In this document: piece after piece, positions 12,817 through 23,160 of the stretch
Position numbering within the stretch: position 1 is the first letter of the stretch
Layout: the number at the start of each line of letters is the position of its first letter
Assembly: GCA_022376515.1 (NCBI GenBank)
Contig: WTXI01000006.1
Location: 620,001 to 684,000, forward strand
Reading direction: 5' to 3'
From: Lactifluus volemus
Taxonomy: Eukaryota > Basidiomycota > Agaricomycetes > Russulales > Russulaceae
DNA length: 64,000 bases
The notes under the pieces: generated by a model
Database searches by the model: none
What the model was told of the DNA's origin: nothing
The model's input: only the letters and a program-made list of their open reading frames with translations
Program-made: the position numbers and the translations under genes

Positions 12817-13878
12817 TCAAGCTTGGGGTGGCTGGGAATGCAAGAATTGCGCAATTTCTGCCGCAATAATGCTGTGAACGCGCGACGTTGGGTGCATGAA
12901 ATCGAACCAGATAGATCCACCTGGAGGAGCCTATCCGCAGGATTGAAGCCGTATCGAGCAGGGTCGGATAGGATACGTAGGAACGTGTCCCATACCGAGA
13001 AGAACATAACCGTAGCATCTGGATGGTTCGTCGCAAAGGTGGTAAAGCCTCGTCGCAACTCATCATTCCAATATCCAAATCGAACGCCTTTGTCTCCCAT
13101 GGTCGGCCTAAGAAGACTCGGTTCTTTTCTCTGCTGGGGGTTGGGGGATTTAATCTACTCACCGATCGGCGACGTGTACAGCGGTGGGACGTCAATAAAA
13201 AGAAAGTTGCGGGCACCAGCCCGATAAAGGGCGTCCTGCGCGGCAAAAAGATTGGAGATTATAGGGGTAATCTCGGCCTTGTCGTTTGTGTACCTGAGAG
13301 AACGCATCGGCGAGAGCAGACGACACCAAGAGGTTAGGGCTCACAAAATTCTACAATCATTTGCTCCGACCCAGGTGACTAAGCTCACATCAAAATTTGA
13401 GCTTGTAAACGAAATGTGATGCATACCAAAGATGGAATCGCTGGCTCCCCAAGCAGCCCATCCTGGTCTCCTTCCAACGGTAGGGAGAAATTCCCTGGAC
13501 ACTTGGTTGGTATAAACACCCGTCACAGTGTCACCTCGACGAGCGTAATCGTAAGCAACTATGTTCGCGTGCCCGTGACCATGATCTCTGATGAGGTATC
13601 CAACCCAGTTGGGAAGTCCAGGCTCATTGACAGGTTGACCAGGGAAAGGGACCCCAGAGGGTTTGAGCTCGTCGGAGGTGGCGCCTGCGCCGTGTAGCCC
13701 ACGTGACTGTAAGAATCACCGCTGTTGAAATTCTTAGGTTTAGATTCATGCCTAGAGAGTAAATTTGACAACTCACAACACCATGAGCTTTTTGATTCGA
13801 GTGTATCCTCTCCACGAGGGGGTCAGACGTGAAGAGGAACTCATTCTTTGCACGAGAAGTTGAATAGACAATGCCGTC
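12817..13878 (-). CDS. CE16-type SGNH/GDSL esterase, frame broken, 5' end unresolved
   Basis: A secreted-type SGNH hydrolase of the fungal carbohydrate esterase family 16, whose members deacetylate xylo-oligomers or act as lipases. Block I is NFNSGDSYSHVGYT (catalytic Ser). Then come PNWVGYLIRDHGHG, REFLPTVGRRPGWAAWGASD, VTWVGAND (block III Asn), ALYRAGARNFLFIDVPPLYTSP, VMFFSVWDTF, and block V IWFDFMHPTSRVH with the Asp/His pair. The corrected frame stops at 12817. Two clear breaks each fit one missing base: a G run at 13652-13655 and a C pair at 12923-12924. The junction after VTWVGAND is also off by one. An in-frame upstream exon (13878-13775) may precede block I, but no convincing signal peptide or start was found. 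Confidence 0.72.
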
Positions 13879-14206
13879 CTCACCAACGATTTATACAACT
13901 ACGGCTTTCTACGTTCTGCTCCTCTAACGCTAGGGATAAGGCTTGTAGTCAACTTGAGGTCATGCGTCTTCCATTCTAAATTTCTAACTGGTATCACCCC
14001 TGGACTTGGCGTCGCGGTGCGCATGTCTCGACCAGAACGTTCCTCTTTTTTTTGTTCACGGATTAGAAACGCGAGTACCTTCATTGACCCTGGCACGGGC
14101 AGGTACGTACAAAAATGCGATCTGTTTTGTTGCGCATCGAATTGCCATGTCGATCCGATAAGTTACCTAACCAAAATGATCGCGGCTAAAGCTACGCACC
14201 GATTAT
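13879..14206. other. Between CE16-type and CCDC97-like genes
   Basis: It may hold the first exon of the CE16-type gene: MKVLAFLIR, opening near 14084 on the minus strand, resembles the start of a signal peptide, but I could not splice it on. Otherwise nothing is seen. Confidence 0.3.
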
Positions 14207-14946
14207 TCAATCATCGGCGTTGAACCAGTCATCCTCAGCATCTCTATCTTCCTTATCCCAAGAATCGTCCCAATCGAGTGTGTCATAAATATCCCACTGG
14301 AGGTGTACAGTTTGTTAACGAATTCGGTAAAGCCATTTCAAAGTAGAAATACCTCGAGCAGTCCATAAATGAACCGTTCTCGAACCCGGCGCAGGAACAA
14401 TTGTTGCGCAGTTTCAGCTGTATCTGGAGTTCCTTGTCCTATTGAATCGTTCTCACCATCGGAAGTTTCGTCCTCTTCAGGGACAAAAGCATCCTGGCGC
14501 CCGCGTCGTGCAAGTTCCATCTGCCGTTCCTCCTCGTATCCTCCAAGGAGCGTACCTAACTTTCCCACAAACGCCCGGTGCCTTCCTTCAAGAAACGTAG
14601 TCTCCGCCCACACTTTTTCTTCGTTAGCTTCTTCGCGGGCCCCGTCTTCGGCCCCCTCCCATAGGGTGGGCCATTGCCGTTTTGCAGCGGGGAAACGTAA
14701 CTCAGGTGGATCGCTTTGCGTGAAACTAAATCGCCTGTTGCGTATCAACAGCACGGCTGTGCGTTCTCGCGGAGTTGTTACGGCCGAGAAGCAATGCAAG
14801 AGATGGGACGGAAGCTGAGGGAGGTGCTTAGCGAGGAAAGAGACCGGCGCAGTAGCAGGAGACGGTTTATAATCCGGAGGTAGCCCAAGATAGGTAAGGA
14901 TAGGATTGAAATCAAGGTTGTTGTTGGGGGAGGATGTAGATGCCAT
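14207..14946 (-). CDS. CCDC97-like C-terminal domain protein
   Basis: A conserved eukaryotic nuclear protein family (human CCDC97, reported with SF3B-type spliceosome components). The ATG is at 14946. The protein has a globular N-terminal part (ILTYLGLPPDYKP and HLLHCFSAVTTPRERTAVLL), a charged centre (EGRHRAFVGKLGTLLGGYEEE) and the family hallmark FLRRVRERFIYGLLE. One 50-60 nt intron (starting GTATTT after GAG) leads to WDIYDTLDWDDSWD and an acidic tail ending at 14207. The Asp/Trp-rich end is typical of the family. The frame is intact. It diverges by 107 bp from the DUF676 esterase gene. A role in splicing is inferred from the family only. Confidence 0.8.
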
Positions 14947-15053
14947 GGTGTCAAAACGAAACGACCGCGACCGAGGCAGATTATGTCAGGGGCGCTATTC
15001 GTAGTTAGCTGACCCTGTAGGGGTGCAAGCATCTGTTGTCCACCCCACCCACC
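14947..15053. promoter_or_regulatory. Shared divergent promoter, CCDC97-like / DUF676 esterase
   Basis: Only 107 bp separate the two divergent ATGs, so both promoters must overlap here. I see no clear TATA box. Confidence 0.45.
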
Positions 15054-16552
15054 ATGGTACCCGACAGGATTGGTGATGATTGCAGTGAGAGCTCAAGCAA
15101 TCAACAGTACTCACGAAACGTCCTTCTCATCATCTTCATTCACGGGTATACTGTTGCTGCATCGCATTCACGAAACCTGCTTAACTTGTCCCAGCTTTAA
15201 AGGCAATGATACGACTTTTGGAAACTTCCCGTCGCGACTGCAACATATCCTGTCAGAAACCATCCAGGATACACTAATCGAATCTATTGTCTTCCCGGTT
15301 TATGATGTGCGTTTCGTTTGGCTTGTTTTCCGACCATCCCTATTTTGATATCTTAGTAGACTAAGGGCGATCTCGTACGTCCCCTGCTGTGTTCTCGTCC
15401 CGAGTCGTAACGGCTTTAGCGCAGGACAAAGCTGTTGAACACTTTGCCGATTGGCTCACCACCCTAACGGTACAAAAAGAAGTCGCCCACGGCGGCGGCG
15501 CAGGTTGCGCCAAGATCGTCCTTTGTGGACATAGGTTGGTCGCTTCCCTTGCCCTGACCACTTTGCCTCATGTCCCGATTTTATGAAGTATGGGTGGCTT
15601 GCTTGCCGCAGACTCCACTCACGCATTCATCAACACAAGGCCAGACGCTAGCGCACCCCTTTGGCCAAACATAATTGCTTGCATAGCCTTTGACACTCCT
15701 GTATACTCTTCTCTTTTCTGGAGGCCGTTTCTCTGACAAACACATCTAAAGTATCTAGGACTCCATCCTCACGTCTTCAAACATACGGCCAACCAATTGG
15801 CCGAGTATGTGCAGAAAGGTACTTCGGGACTCTGGGGTGCCTTTAGTCAACCCGTGAGGAAACCCGCGGCCACAGTTGTGCAGCCCAAAGGATTGCTTCC
15901 AGCCCCGCCCAGACTCCAGGTCGTTGGGGAAGCTGGACGCCAGCTGCGTACGCCATAGGAGGTGCTTTGATAGCAGGCGCAGCGGCAGGCACCGCGTACT
16001 ATCACCGTGCCGAATTGGAGAGTAGTTACAGCGAACTTACGGACCATATGCAGTATGTCGGCGCCCTGTGGGACAAAGATGTCCTCGCAGAGCGCTTGCG
16101 TCGTCTTGTGAAAGGCGAAACGATGCACGGTATTATTTTTCGGACGTGAGCGCACTTAGTTCGTCATAGGCCTCTCAGGGTTTAAGGTTTTGTTTGGCAG
16201 ATTCTACGCGTTCGTACCACCCAGTCCACCCAGCTACCCCTCACGCCGAACATTCTGTCTCCTACCCGAGTCTACGGAAGATTCCTTTCAGCACTTTGTT
16301 CCTGCGCGCAATACACTCGCCGAGAACCAAGTCCGTGCACACGTTAGCATGTTTGAGCCTGAGCGGAACGATGGTTATTACCAGCTAGGACTCGAAGTAG
16401 CGGCTGTAATTCGCCAGGCTCTTCTTGCAGACAGGCACTGGCACGCTGCAAATAACACGGTAGAAGAGTCAGGCATAGAAAATAAGGTTGAGGGTGGGCA
16501 TATAGCTGGAGAGCAGCAGGCTACGAGTGAAGACAGTGACTTATTGCTATAG
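15054..16552 (+). CDS. DUF676-type lipase-like serine esterase
   Basis: An alpha/beta hydrolase of the DUF676 (putative serine esterase) family. The ATG at 15054 leads to VLLIIFIHG, then after an intron FKGNDTTFGNFPSRLQHIL (oxyanion-side His-Gly motif and family signature) and ESIVFPVYD. Further short exons give EHFADWLTTLTVQKEV and KIVLCGHSMGGLLAAD, with the nucleophile elbow G-H-S-M-G. Then FDTPYLGLHPHVFKHTANQL, a small-residue membrane-like segment (YAIGGALIAGAAAGTAYYHR) and a C-terminal region (FYAFVPPSPPSYPSRRTF and NDGYYQLGLEVAA) ending at 16552. One break at 15926-15929: four Gs where five restore the frame into WTPAAYAIGG. Probably membrane associated; the substrate is unknown. Confidence 0.85.
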
Positions 16553-16631
16553 TAATCGTAACATTTGGTGAATGTGGATGATGGCTTCCTCACATATCTA
16601 CCTGTCTTTGACGAACCTCACAAATCGTGAA

Positions 16632-17389
16632 TTACTGTTCCTGTTTCAGGGACAGGCGCATAGCGTAAGCATCTTCTCCGTCAGCATCTGACGTACGTGA
16701 GCATATGCAAAAACCAAAACGGATACAGACGTACAATACTTCTTTTCGATATCCTGCACAGTAAAACCGAGGCTATCACGATAAAGGCTAAGGGCTGCAC
16801 GGTTTGACTTGCGAACGTGTAGAGAAACGTAGGAGGCTTTGTAGATTGATGCCATTGCATCTTCTGCGCGATTTCTATTGCGTGAGAATGACAAGAACAT
16901 CTAGAAGGATACTCACGAGATTGTAGCATAAGCTTCTTGGCTATCCCGAGCCTCCGATACGATCGTAACACGGATATAGATGTTAGGTGCCCATGTGGTT
17001 CGTCTCCTGGAGCAATATCTTCCTCCCTGTTGTATCTCCGGTTACACTCCGCGAGAAAATACAACAACAGTATGGGTACGCACATCTTTGCCAGTACATA
17101 ACCGACGATCCGTCCTTTGGCGTCTTCGGCAACGTAAGAGAGTGATGGCCAAGTCATAGCGTGGTATAAGTCTGAGAAATTTTCAGGTCCAGGTCCAGAA
17201 AAAGGTGAAACAGGGCGAGAAGTTTACAATAACGCATGGTATAGTTTTCTGGCAGGTTCTGTAAGTTACAGGCCTGCATGGCCGTGAGATCAGCTGCCTA
17301 TTGAAAATTTGAAACACATCTATGATTAGCCTTGTGCCTGTGTGTACGGGTAAAGGACACACTCTTGCCGGTCGAATGGTGACAGACAT
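16632..17389 (-). CDS. NAA10: N-alpha-acetyltransferase catalytic subunit (NatA, Naa10/Ard1)
   Basis: Catalytic GNAT subunit of the ribosome-bound NatA complex, which acetylates nascent N-termini after Met removal. The ATG at 17389 opens SVTIRPAR. Five introns later the full Naa10 core is recovered: [68 protein letters not shown] (acetyl-CoA loop R-R-L-G-I-A), [37 protein letters not shown] and AYAMRLSL, stopping at 16632. Length and motifs match the compact fungal form, without the long C-terminal tail of animals. All exons join in frame with GT-AG introns. Very secure. Confidence 0.95.
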
Positions 17390-17529
17390 TGTACTGTACT
17401 TGGACAGTTCTCCGGTAACGACGAGCCTTGTGGCGCGATAAATCACGTGATTCACATTTGAGAATACAGACTAGCGTGAGGACTACAGTAATAAGTGTGT
17501 GGATTAACGTAGAGTGAAGTGGCATAGCC

Positions 17530-18156
17530 TTAAGAGACGTTATCGGTCATCTCTTGGCGGTCTACGGATGGATCGCCAGCTTGTGACTCTATTGAGCCAA
17601 AAAAGTTGTCTTCATCCACGACCACAGCATCATCCGGCCATGTCCCATCTCTACGCCAGCCAGCATACAATATCTTGACCTAAGGTGATCAGAGAGACGA
17701 AAGGATAAGCAGACATGTCACATACGACAGCGCGGAGAGGTAGGAAACTCCTGAGTCTGCCTCCAGCGATGAGACTCTTCCATATATTTGAAAGCCCAGC
17801 GTCCCAGATATCGGGACTCTCTAAAGCGCCGGGTTGGTCGAGCAAACCTTCTAACTTGACGCAGGAGGGAGATGTGGCTTGGTCGAGGCGAGACGCGGCT
17901 GTAGGCCTCGTCCATAAAGCACGACGCGCGACGAAATGATCAGGGCCGGGTGGTGGGAGATGGGCATCAGTTGGGAGGTCGAGGACGTTGGAGGATGATT
18001 TAGAATTACTACAGATTGATGCATGGTCCATTTATCATAACTTGAAGTAGTTGAGTGTGCATCAGTGAATAGAAACCAATCAGGAAACGATGTCTCACGA
18101 GTGTCGACGGTCCGTATGCCATATGCATCATCATCCTTGTTTCTTGTCGACTTCAC
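17530..18156 (-). CDS. Gag1-like clamp (DUF4050-type) protein
   Basis: A small conserved fungal protein whose core resembles the Gag1-like clamp domain (formerly DUF4050). Yeast Gag1 has been linked to TORC1 control, but function here is inferred. Seen: DHFVARRALWTRPT, then IWDAGLSNIWKSLIAGGRLR, and after one intron VKILYAGWRRDGTWPDDA, the pattern of aromatic and basic residues that marks the family. The stop is at 17530. The start is uncertain. An ATG at 18156 opens an extra N-terminal stretch (FPDWFLFTDAHSTTS) that would need a very short splice to join. The ATG at 18031 gives an uninterrupted exon. It lies head to head with Grr1-like copy A. Confidence 0.65.
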
Positions 18157-18189
18157 AACCCTTCTCCAATCCTCTTTCTTCGTCTCTTA
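18157..18189. promoter_or_regulatory. Very short divergent gap, Gag1-like / Grr1-like A
   Basis: If the distal ATG of the Gag1-like gene is used, only 33 bp separate it from the ATG of Grr1-like copy A. With the alternative start the gap is about 160 bp. The sequence is pyrimidine rich (CTTCTCC, CTCTTTCTTC). Confidence 0.3.
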
Positions 18190-21058
18190 ATGCCACAAAT
18201 ATACACTCAGCCATCTCCCTCACAATCTGTAATCTCTTTATCGGATGGAGAAGAAGAAGATAACAATATGTTTGCCTCCGGTGAACTTTCCGTTGCATCA
18301 CCTGCCACATGGTACTCTCGCCTCCATCACGTCCCGAGGACCGCACACACCCCACCACATTCTCCAGCTTCCAACTACCCCCAGAGATTCTCATCAACAT
18401 ACTCAAACACCTCACTTCTCCCCGGGATATACATAGCACCCTCCTTACTTCGCGTTCATGGTGCGAGTGCTCAGTGGAGCTATTGTGGCACAAGCCCACC
18501 GTACCAGATTTTATCACCCTTATCAAGATAATGCAAGTCCTCTCGAGAGAAGAGCCAACATTCACCTATGCTCAATTCATCCGTCGTCTCAATTTTATAT
18601 CCGTTGGTTCCGAAATGACAGATAGCATTTTCGGTCGCCTCGCTCCTTGCACGCGCCTCGAACGGTTGACTCTCGTAGGCTGCTCCGGTTTATCTGACGA
18701 TGTCATCAATCGTACCGTGCCTAGTTTTCCTGACCTTGTTGCAATCGATCTCTCAGGCGTGGACAGCGTCACGGACCGAACCGTTTCTGTCATTGCAGAC
18801 AAGTGTCGCAAGTTGCAAGGAATCAACTTACTAGGCTGCAGACGGGTGTCATCAGCTGGCATTGCCGCCCTTGCGGACAAGTGTCCACTTCTGCGTCGCG
18901 TCAAATTAAGCGGCCTGGTAGATTTGACTGACGAGCCCGTCTCAGCCCTTGCTTTCAAAGGCACCTTGCTGCTTGAGATAGATCTTAATGGCTGCAAAAA
19001 GCTCTCTGATCGCGCGATCCGGGACATTTGGACTCATTCCCACAACATGCGCGAGATGCGTCTCTCTCATTGTGTAGAGTTGACAGACGCGGCCTTCCCT
19101 GCACCTCAAAACAACCGTGATCCCCAGGTCCCAATCCTTTCCCTGAATCAAACAGACACGCTGTCTCCGATCACCCTCCCCTTCGCCTTTCTCGCCCTCT
19201 TGAACACCTCCGAATGCTTGACCTGACAAGTTGCGCCAGGATCACAGACGATGCCATTGAAGGGATCGTCTCTGCATCACCCAGACTTCGCAACCTAGTC
19301 TATCGAAGTGCAGCCAATTGACAGACCGCGCCATAGAGAGCATTTGCTTACTTGGGAAGCATCTCCACTACCTTCACCTCGGCCACGCATCTTCTATCAC
19401 AGACCGATCGGTCAAGACTCTAGCCCGATCATGTACGCGTTTACGCTACATAGATCTTGCTAGTAAGTGGATTCACCTGCATTTTGTGCGAGTCTGACTC
19501 TAACACTTGTAAAGACTGTAATCAGCTCACAGACATGTCCGTTTTTGAACTTGCTAGCCTCCCAAAGCTCAGACGGATAGGTCTAGTACGTGTGAGCAAC
19601 CTGACGGATGAAGCGATATATTCGCTTGGTGATCGGCATCAAACACTGGAACGGGTACATTTGTCGTACTGCGACCAGATCACTGTTATGGCGATTCATT
19701 ATCTTTTACAAAAGCTACAAAAGCTAAATCATCTGAGTCTAACTGGTATTCCCGCGTTTCGGCGTCCGGAGCTGCAGCAGTTTTGTCGTACACCGCCCGC
19801 TGTTTGTGTCACGGCTTTGCCTTCATGCTTGTACTGATTGATGTATTCTTTCTAGGAATTCAACACGACACAACGTTCTCAATTTTGTGTTTTTGCAGGG
19901 GACGGTGTAAAGAATCTCCGCCGGTTCCTCACAGACCTATTTCTCAGTATCACTGAGGAGATGAATCCTCAAGAAGATGTGGGTGACTCGATTTCTTACG
20001 TGCACGATGAGGAAAGCATGGATATAGACGATCCGCCTGAGGTGACCTTCAACCCACCGGTTTTGCAAGAACAGCACCCCTTATCGCCACCAACGGCTTC
20101 GTTGATCACACCACGTCCTGGCCCCCGTGTTAATGGGCATATCAATCACCACACACAACCATATCAAACAATGGTTCCTGTTCACGGTGCATCTATCCGA
20201 GACCATGAAATGTCTACTCTTCGTGCTGAACAGCCAAATTCTTCACGTGGTAGCCGTTCAACTACCCGTTCCCCCACACATTCTCCTCCACCTACCTTCA
20301 ACCCCTCACAAGGTCCATCACGCTTGATACCTACAGAGAGACTCACCACGTCTCCTGCTGGCAGCGAGGGTAGCTCGGCCGGTGCTTTCTTCCGCACCTA
20401 TCAACATAGTTCCGTAGACGGTCGCCCCGGTGGAACGTTAACCCCTGACCTTGTCTTCGCGGAAATCGGGCACGGTCATGGGCCGGTGGGGTGGCATGGC
20501 CAAGAGCAACCTCCTCAGTTTGTAGATCCCGCGACACTGACTGTGGATGATCGGCCGCCTGCATACAATGCTAACGCAACGTATATACGTGGAGGTGGGG
20601 CTTGGAGAGCTGCAGCTCAGGGTACACCCCTGTACGGGGCCAATGGTGCATATCATGGAGGTAGCGGGGCATTGAATGGAAACTACCGTGCGAGCGCCTC
20701 TCATTCTGTACCAACGAACGGGATGAGTTCGCATGGTGTCAATGGCACGGGCGTAACCTCAGCCGTAATCCAAGGTCCTCCAATGACCCGGGAGGAGCGT
20801 AGCCGCGGGCGTCCGCGCACGTCACGCGAACCCCAGGAGTCTGCACAGGCAGCTCCTACACCACCAGGATCAAATCAAGGGCGAGGTCCAAAGCGCACGC
20901 TTCGGAATACTTTAGGCTCTGTTGAGCAGCACGCAACATCTTTTCTCTTCGGACGTTCAATACAAGATGGCGAGGATCTAGCGCTGGTGCGGCTGCTACT
21001 CGAAAAGACGATAGCACACGGGGGTATTAGATGGGTGAATCTGACTGCTAACGTATAA
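18190..21058 (+). CDS. Grr1-like F-box/leucine-rich-repeat protein, copy A (three frame breaks)
   Basis: Substrate receptor of an SCF ubiquitin ligase. Yeast Grr1 links glucose and nutrient signals to turnover of cyclins and regulators. The start at 18190 (MPQIYTQPSPSQ) aligns with copy B. The F-box (LPPEILINILKHLTSPRDI) is followed by many LRRs with the pattern L-x-x-C-x-x-L/V-T/S-D (for example LTLVGCSGLSDD). Later exons give LTDMSVFELASLPKLRRIG and FRRPELQQFCRTPPA, then a last exon with GDGVKNLRRFLTDLFLSI and about 350 further residues, Pro/Ser/Gly rich, ending at 21058. Compared with copy B, one base is missing near 18375, in the C run at 19122-19125, and near 19300. Each one restores the copy B frame. 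The C-terminal extension is absent from copy B. Confidence 0.85.
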
Positions 21059-21331
21059 GGACGATTGACAGCCTTTGTTGTATATGTCATCGCCTGGTAC
21101 ACATGTGTGTAATATGAATGATATCCCTCGCTGTCCCCCACGGGCGTCGACACAGCGCGCTATAATTGTGATTCTCAGTCACCATGAGCTTCTTTTTCTT
21201 TCAGTTAAAGATTAGAAACCCAGGACTCATGACGACTCGGTTATGATATGCATGTCACATCTCAGCGCTAATAGGATCCAAAGACGCACAGAACTGGACG
21301 ACGCCAGGGGCCACGGGAAGCTTGATAAAGG

Positions 21332-21813
21332 TCACGTCCGCGACGGAGGTGATACCTAAGATCGCAAGAAGGGGTGAGACGGACACGCGGCTGAGAAGGG
21401 CATATGTACCAGTATAACTCCATCTCCTCTTACGAAAAGCATTTCCATCTTCCTTTTTGCCACCTGGGTGCTCTGTTAGAATGAAGCTTGGGAGGAGAAT
21501 GGGGCGATGTCGGTCTCTTACATTCACAACTCCTTGTCCAGGGGGAGCACCGTCCGGCCCATCTACAAGCATTATCGTTTCCTCAACATCGCTAAGAATG
21601 AGATTCATGTGACCATCGTAAGCCTGGGAATGAAGACAGACACGATTCAGTATCTATGCAGATGAGTGCACGGGCAAAAAAAACGCATTGCGAAGGACGT
21701 ACGTGGAGAATACCGGTGAGCTCGCGATCACCCCGTAGCTTGACAAATACACGCTCACTTAGAGAGAGACGAATGAGGTCGAAAGGTTCTTGAATACCCG
21801 TTGAGGTGTCCAT
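21332..21813 (-). CDS. LSM3: U6 snRNA-associated Sm-like protein LSm3
   Basis: Subunit of the LSm2-8 ring on U6 snRNA and of the LSm1-7 decapping ring. The ATG at 21813 opens [20 protein letters not shown]. Sm1 reads [17 protein letters not shown], then an intron, then [17 protein letters not shown]. After the second intron Sm2 reads [17 protein letters not shown], and a third intron leads to SPPSRT and the stop at 21332. Length (about 95 residues) and all key Sm residues fit LSm3 exactly. An in-frame ATG 36 nt upstream would add QRTTQT-type residues and is less likely. The frame is intact. It lies 136 bp head to head with the U1-C gene. Confidence 0.95.
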
Positions 21814-21949
21814 TGTCTGAGTAGTCCTTTGCAAAGGAAGGGCAAGCAAAAGGCTGTAAGTGGCATCATGTGATGTTCACGTGCGTAAAAAAGTGAAATA
21901 TCGAGGAGCAACAGCAGTCATCTGGTCTTTCCCCTCACTCTCTCAGAGT
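21814..21949. promoter_or_regulatory. Shared divergent promoter, LSm3 / U1-C
   Basis: 136 bp between the ATGs of two spliceosome genes. It contains pyrimidine-rich TTTCCCCTCACTCTCTC just before the U1-C ATG. Confidence 0.5.
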
Positions 21950-22947
21950 ATGCCGGTGCGTACGTTCTTATCTGGCATCAGCATACAAATTTTATGACTT
22001 TCTCAGAAACACTACTGTGATTACTGCGATGTTTATTTGACCCATGATTCCGCTTCTGGTGAGCATCTTTCTGCCGTTGGTACAAAAGGTCTTATTCCTG
22101 TTTCTTTAGTTCGCAAAGCACACAACAGCGGACGGAATCACCTAGCAAACGTGAGGGATTATTATGCCTGTGAGTTTTGTCCTTGCTCGATCAAGGCTAT
22201 GCATCTAATCTGTCTCCACTCCCGTCTAGCTCTTGGACACGACAAAGCGCAGAGCATTATCGATCAAATCACGTCGGCCTATGAGTCAGGTGGAGGTCCT
22301 CCTCCAGGTGGTTTTGGCTTTGGTCCCCAACACCTTGCGCCCGCCGGACCTGGGTTCGGGCCGCCTGGTTATGGCGGGCCTCCAGGCTTTGGTGAGTCGA
22401 TTCCTTGTGTTATCCCCCCCGACTTCACGTTTACCACACTTCACGAGGACGTCCACCTTTCCCCCCTGGAGCTGGTGGCCCCCCACCTGGTATGATGGGT
22501 CCTCCGGGTGGCCCTCCCTTCCCACCTGCTGGAATGGGACCTCCTCCACCAGGATTCCAAGGCAGTATGTCCATTTTCTTTTTTTGCGGTAGATGTTGGA
22601 TATCAACACGAACCCTCCGTTTAGTGCCCCCATTTCCTCCCGGTGCCCCTCCTTTCCCACCCAATGGTGCTGGGCCCGGCGGCCCACCTTTCCCCCCTAA
22701 TGGAGTTGGTCCCGGTCCCGGTGGTCCCCCCTTCCCCCCTAATGGAGCTGGGCCTGGTGGTCCTCCCTTTCCTCCGGCCAACTTCGGTGGGCCTGGTGGC
22801 CCACCAGCTCATCTTGGGGGACCTCCACCACCACCTGGAAATCCGGGAACTCCCGGGGGTGGCCCACCACCGGCGGGCGGCCCTCCACCTCCTCCAGGGC
22901 CAGGTGGCATGCACCCTGACAGACTGCGAATGATGAGTGGTAGATAA
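21950..22947 (+). CDS. U1 small nuclear ribonucleoprotein C (U1-C)
   Basis: Zinc-finger component of the U1 snRNP that stabilises pairing with the 5' splice site. The ATG at 21950 is followed after only two codons by an intron. The next exon gives [17 protein letters not shown], and the next [19 protein letters not shown], which together form the U1-C-type C2H2 finger (C-x2-C ... H-x5-H). [19 protein letters not shown] then completes the conserved core. The remainder is a repetitive Pro/Gly tail (units like [12 protein letters not shown]) cut by two short introns, ending [10 protein letters not shown] at 22947. The long tail is typical of fungal U1-C. The frame is intact. Confidence 0.95.
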
Positions 22948-23160
22948 TTATACCTGCTATGACTCGCATGCACCCCTATAAGCTTAGTTGTAGTTTTCGT
23001 CGCCCTCACTATGATCATATGCTTAGCGGTAGGATGATTAAGGAGAGAGGCCTAATGAGGGGTTCAAAGGTGTAAATCTAAGCATCAGCCTAAATACAGT
23101 TACGTAAGTATTACAGCGTGTTCTTGTTCAGTCACAACGCAGGATTTGCGTTCGAGGGGA

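Noticed and set aside
22431..22781. Antisense open frames rich in Gly/Pro opposite the U1-C tail
   Set aside because: They are the complement of a low-complexity Pro/Gly tract in a secure gene and have no domain of their own.
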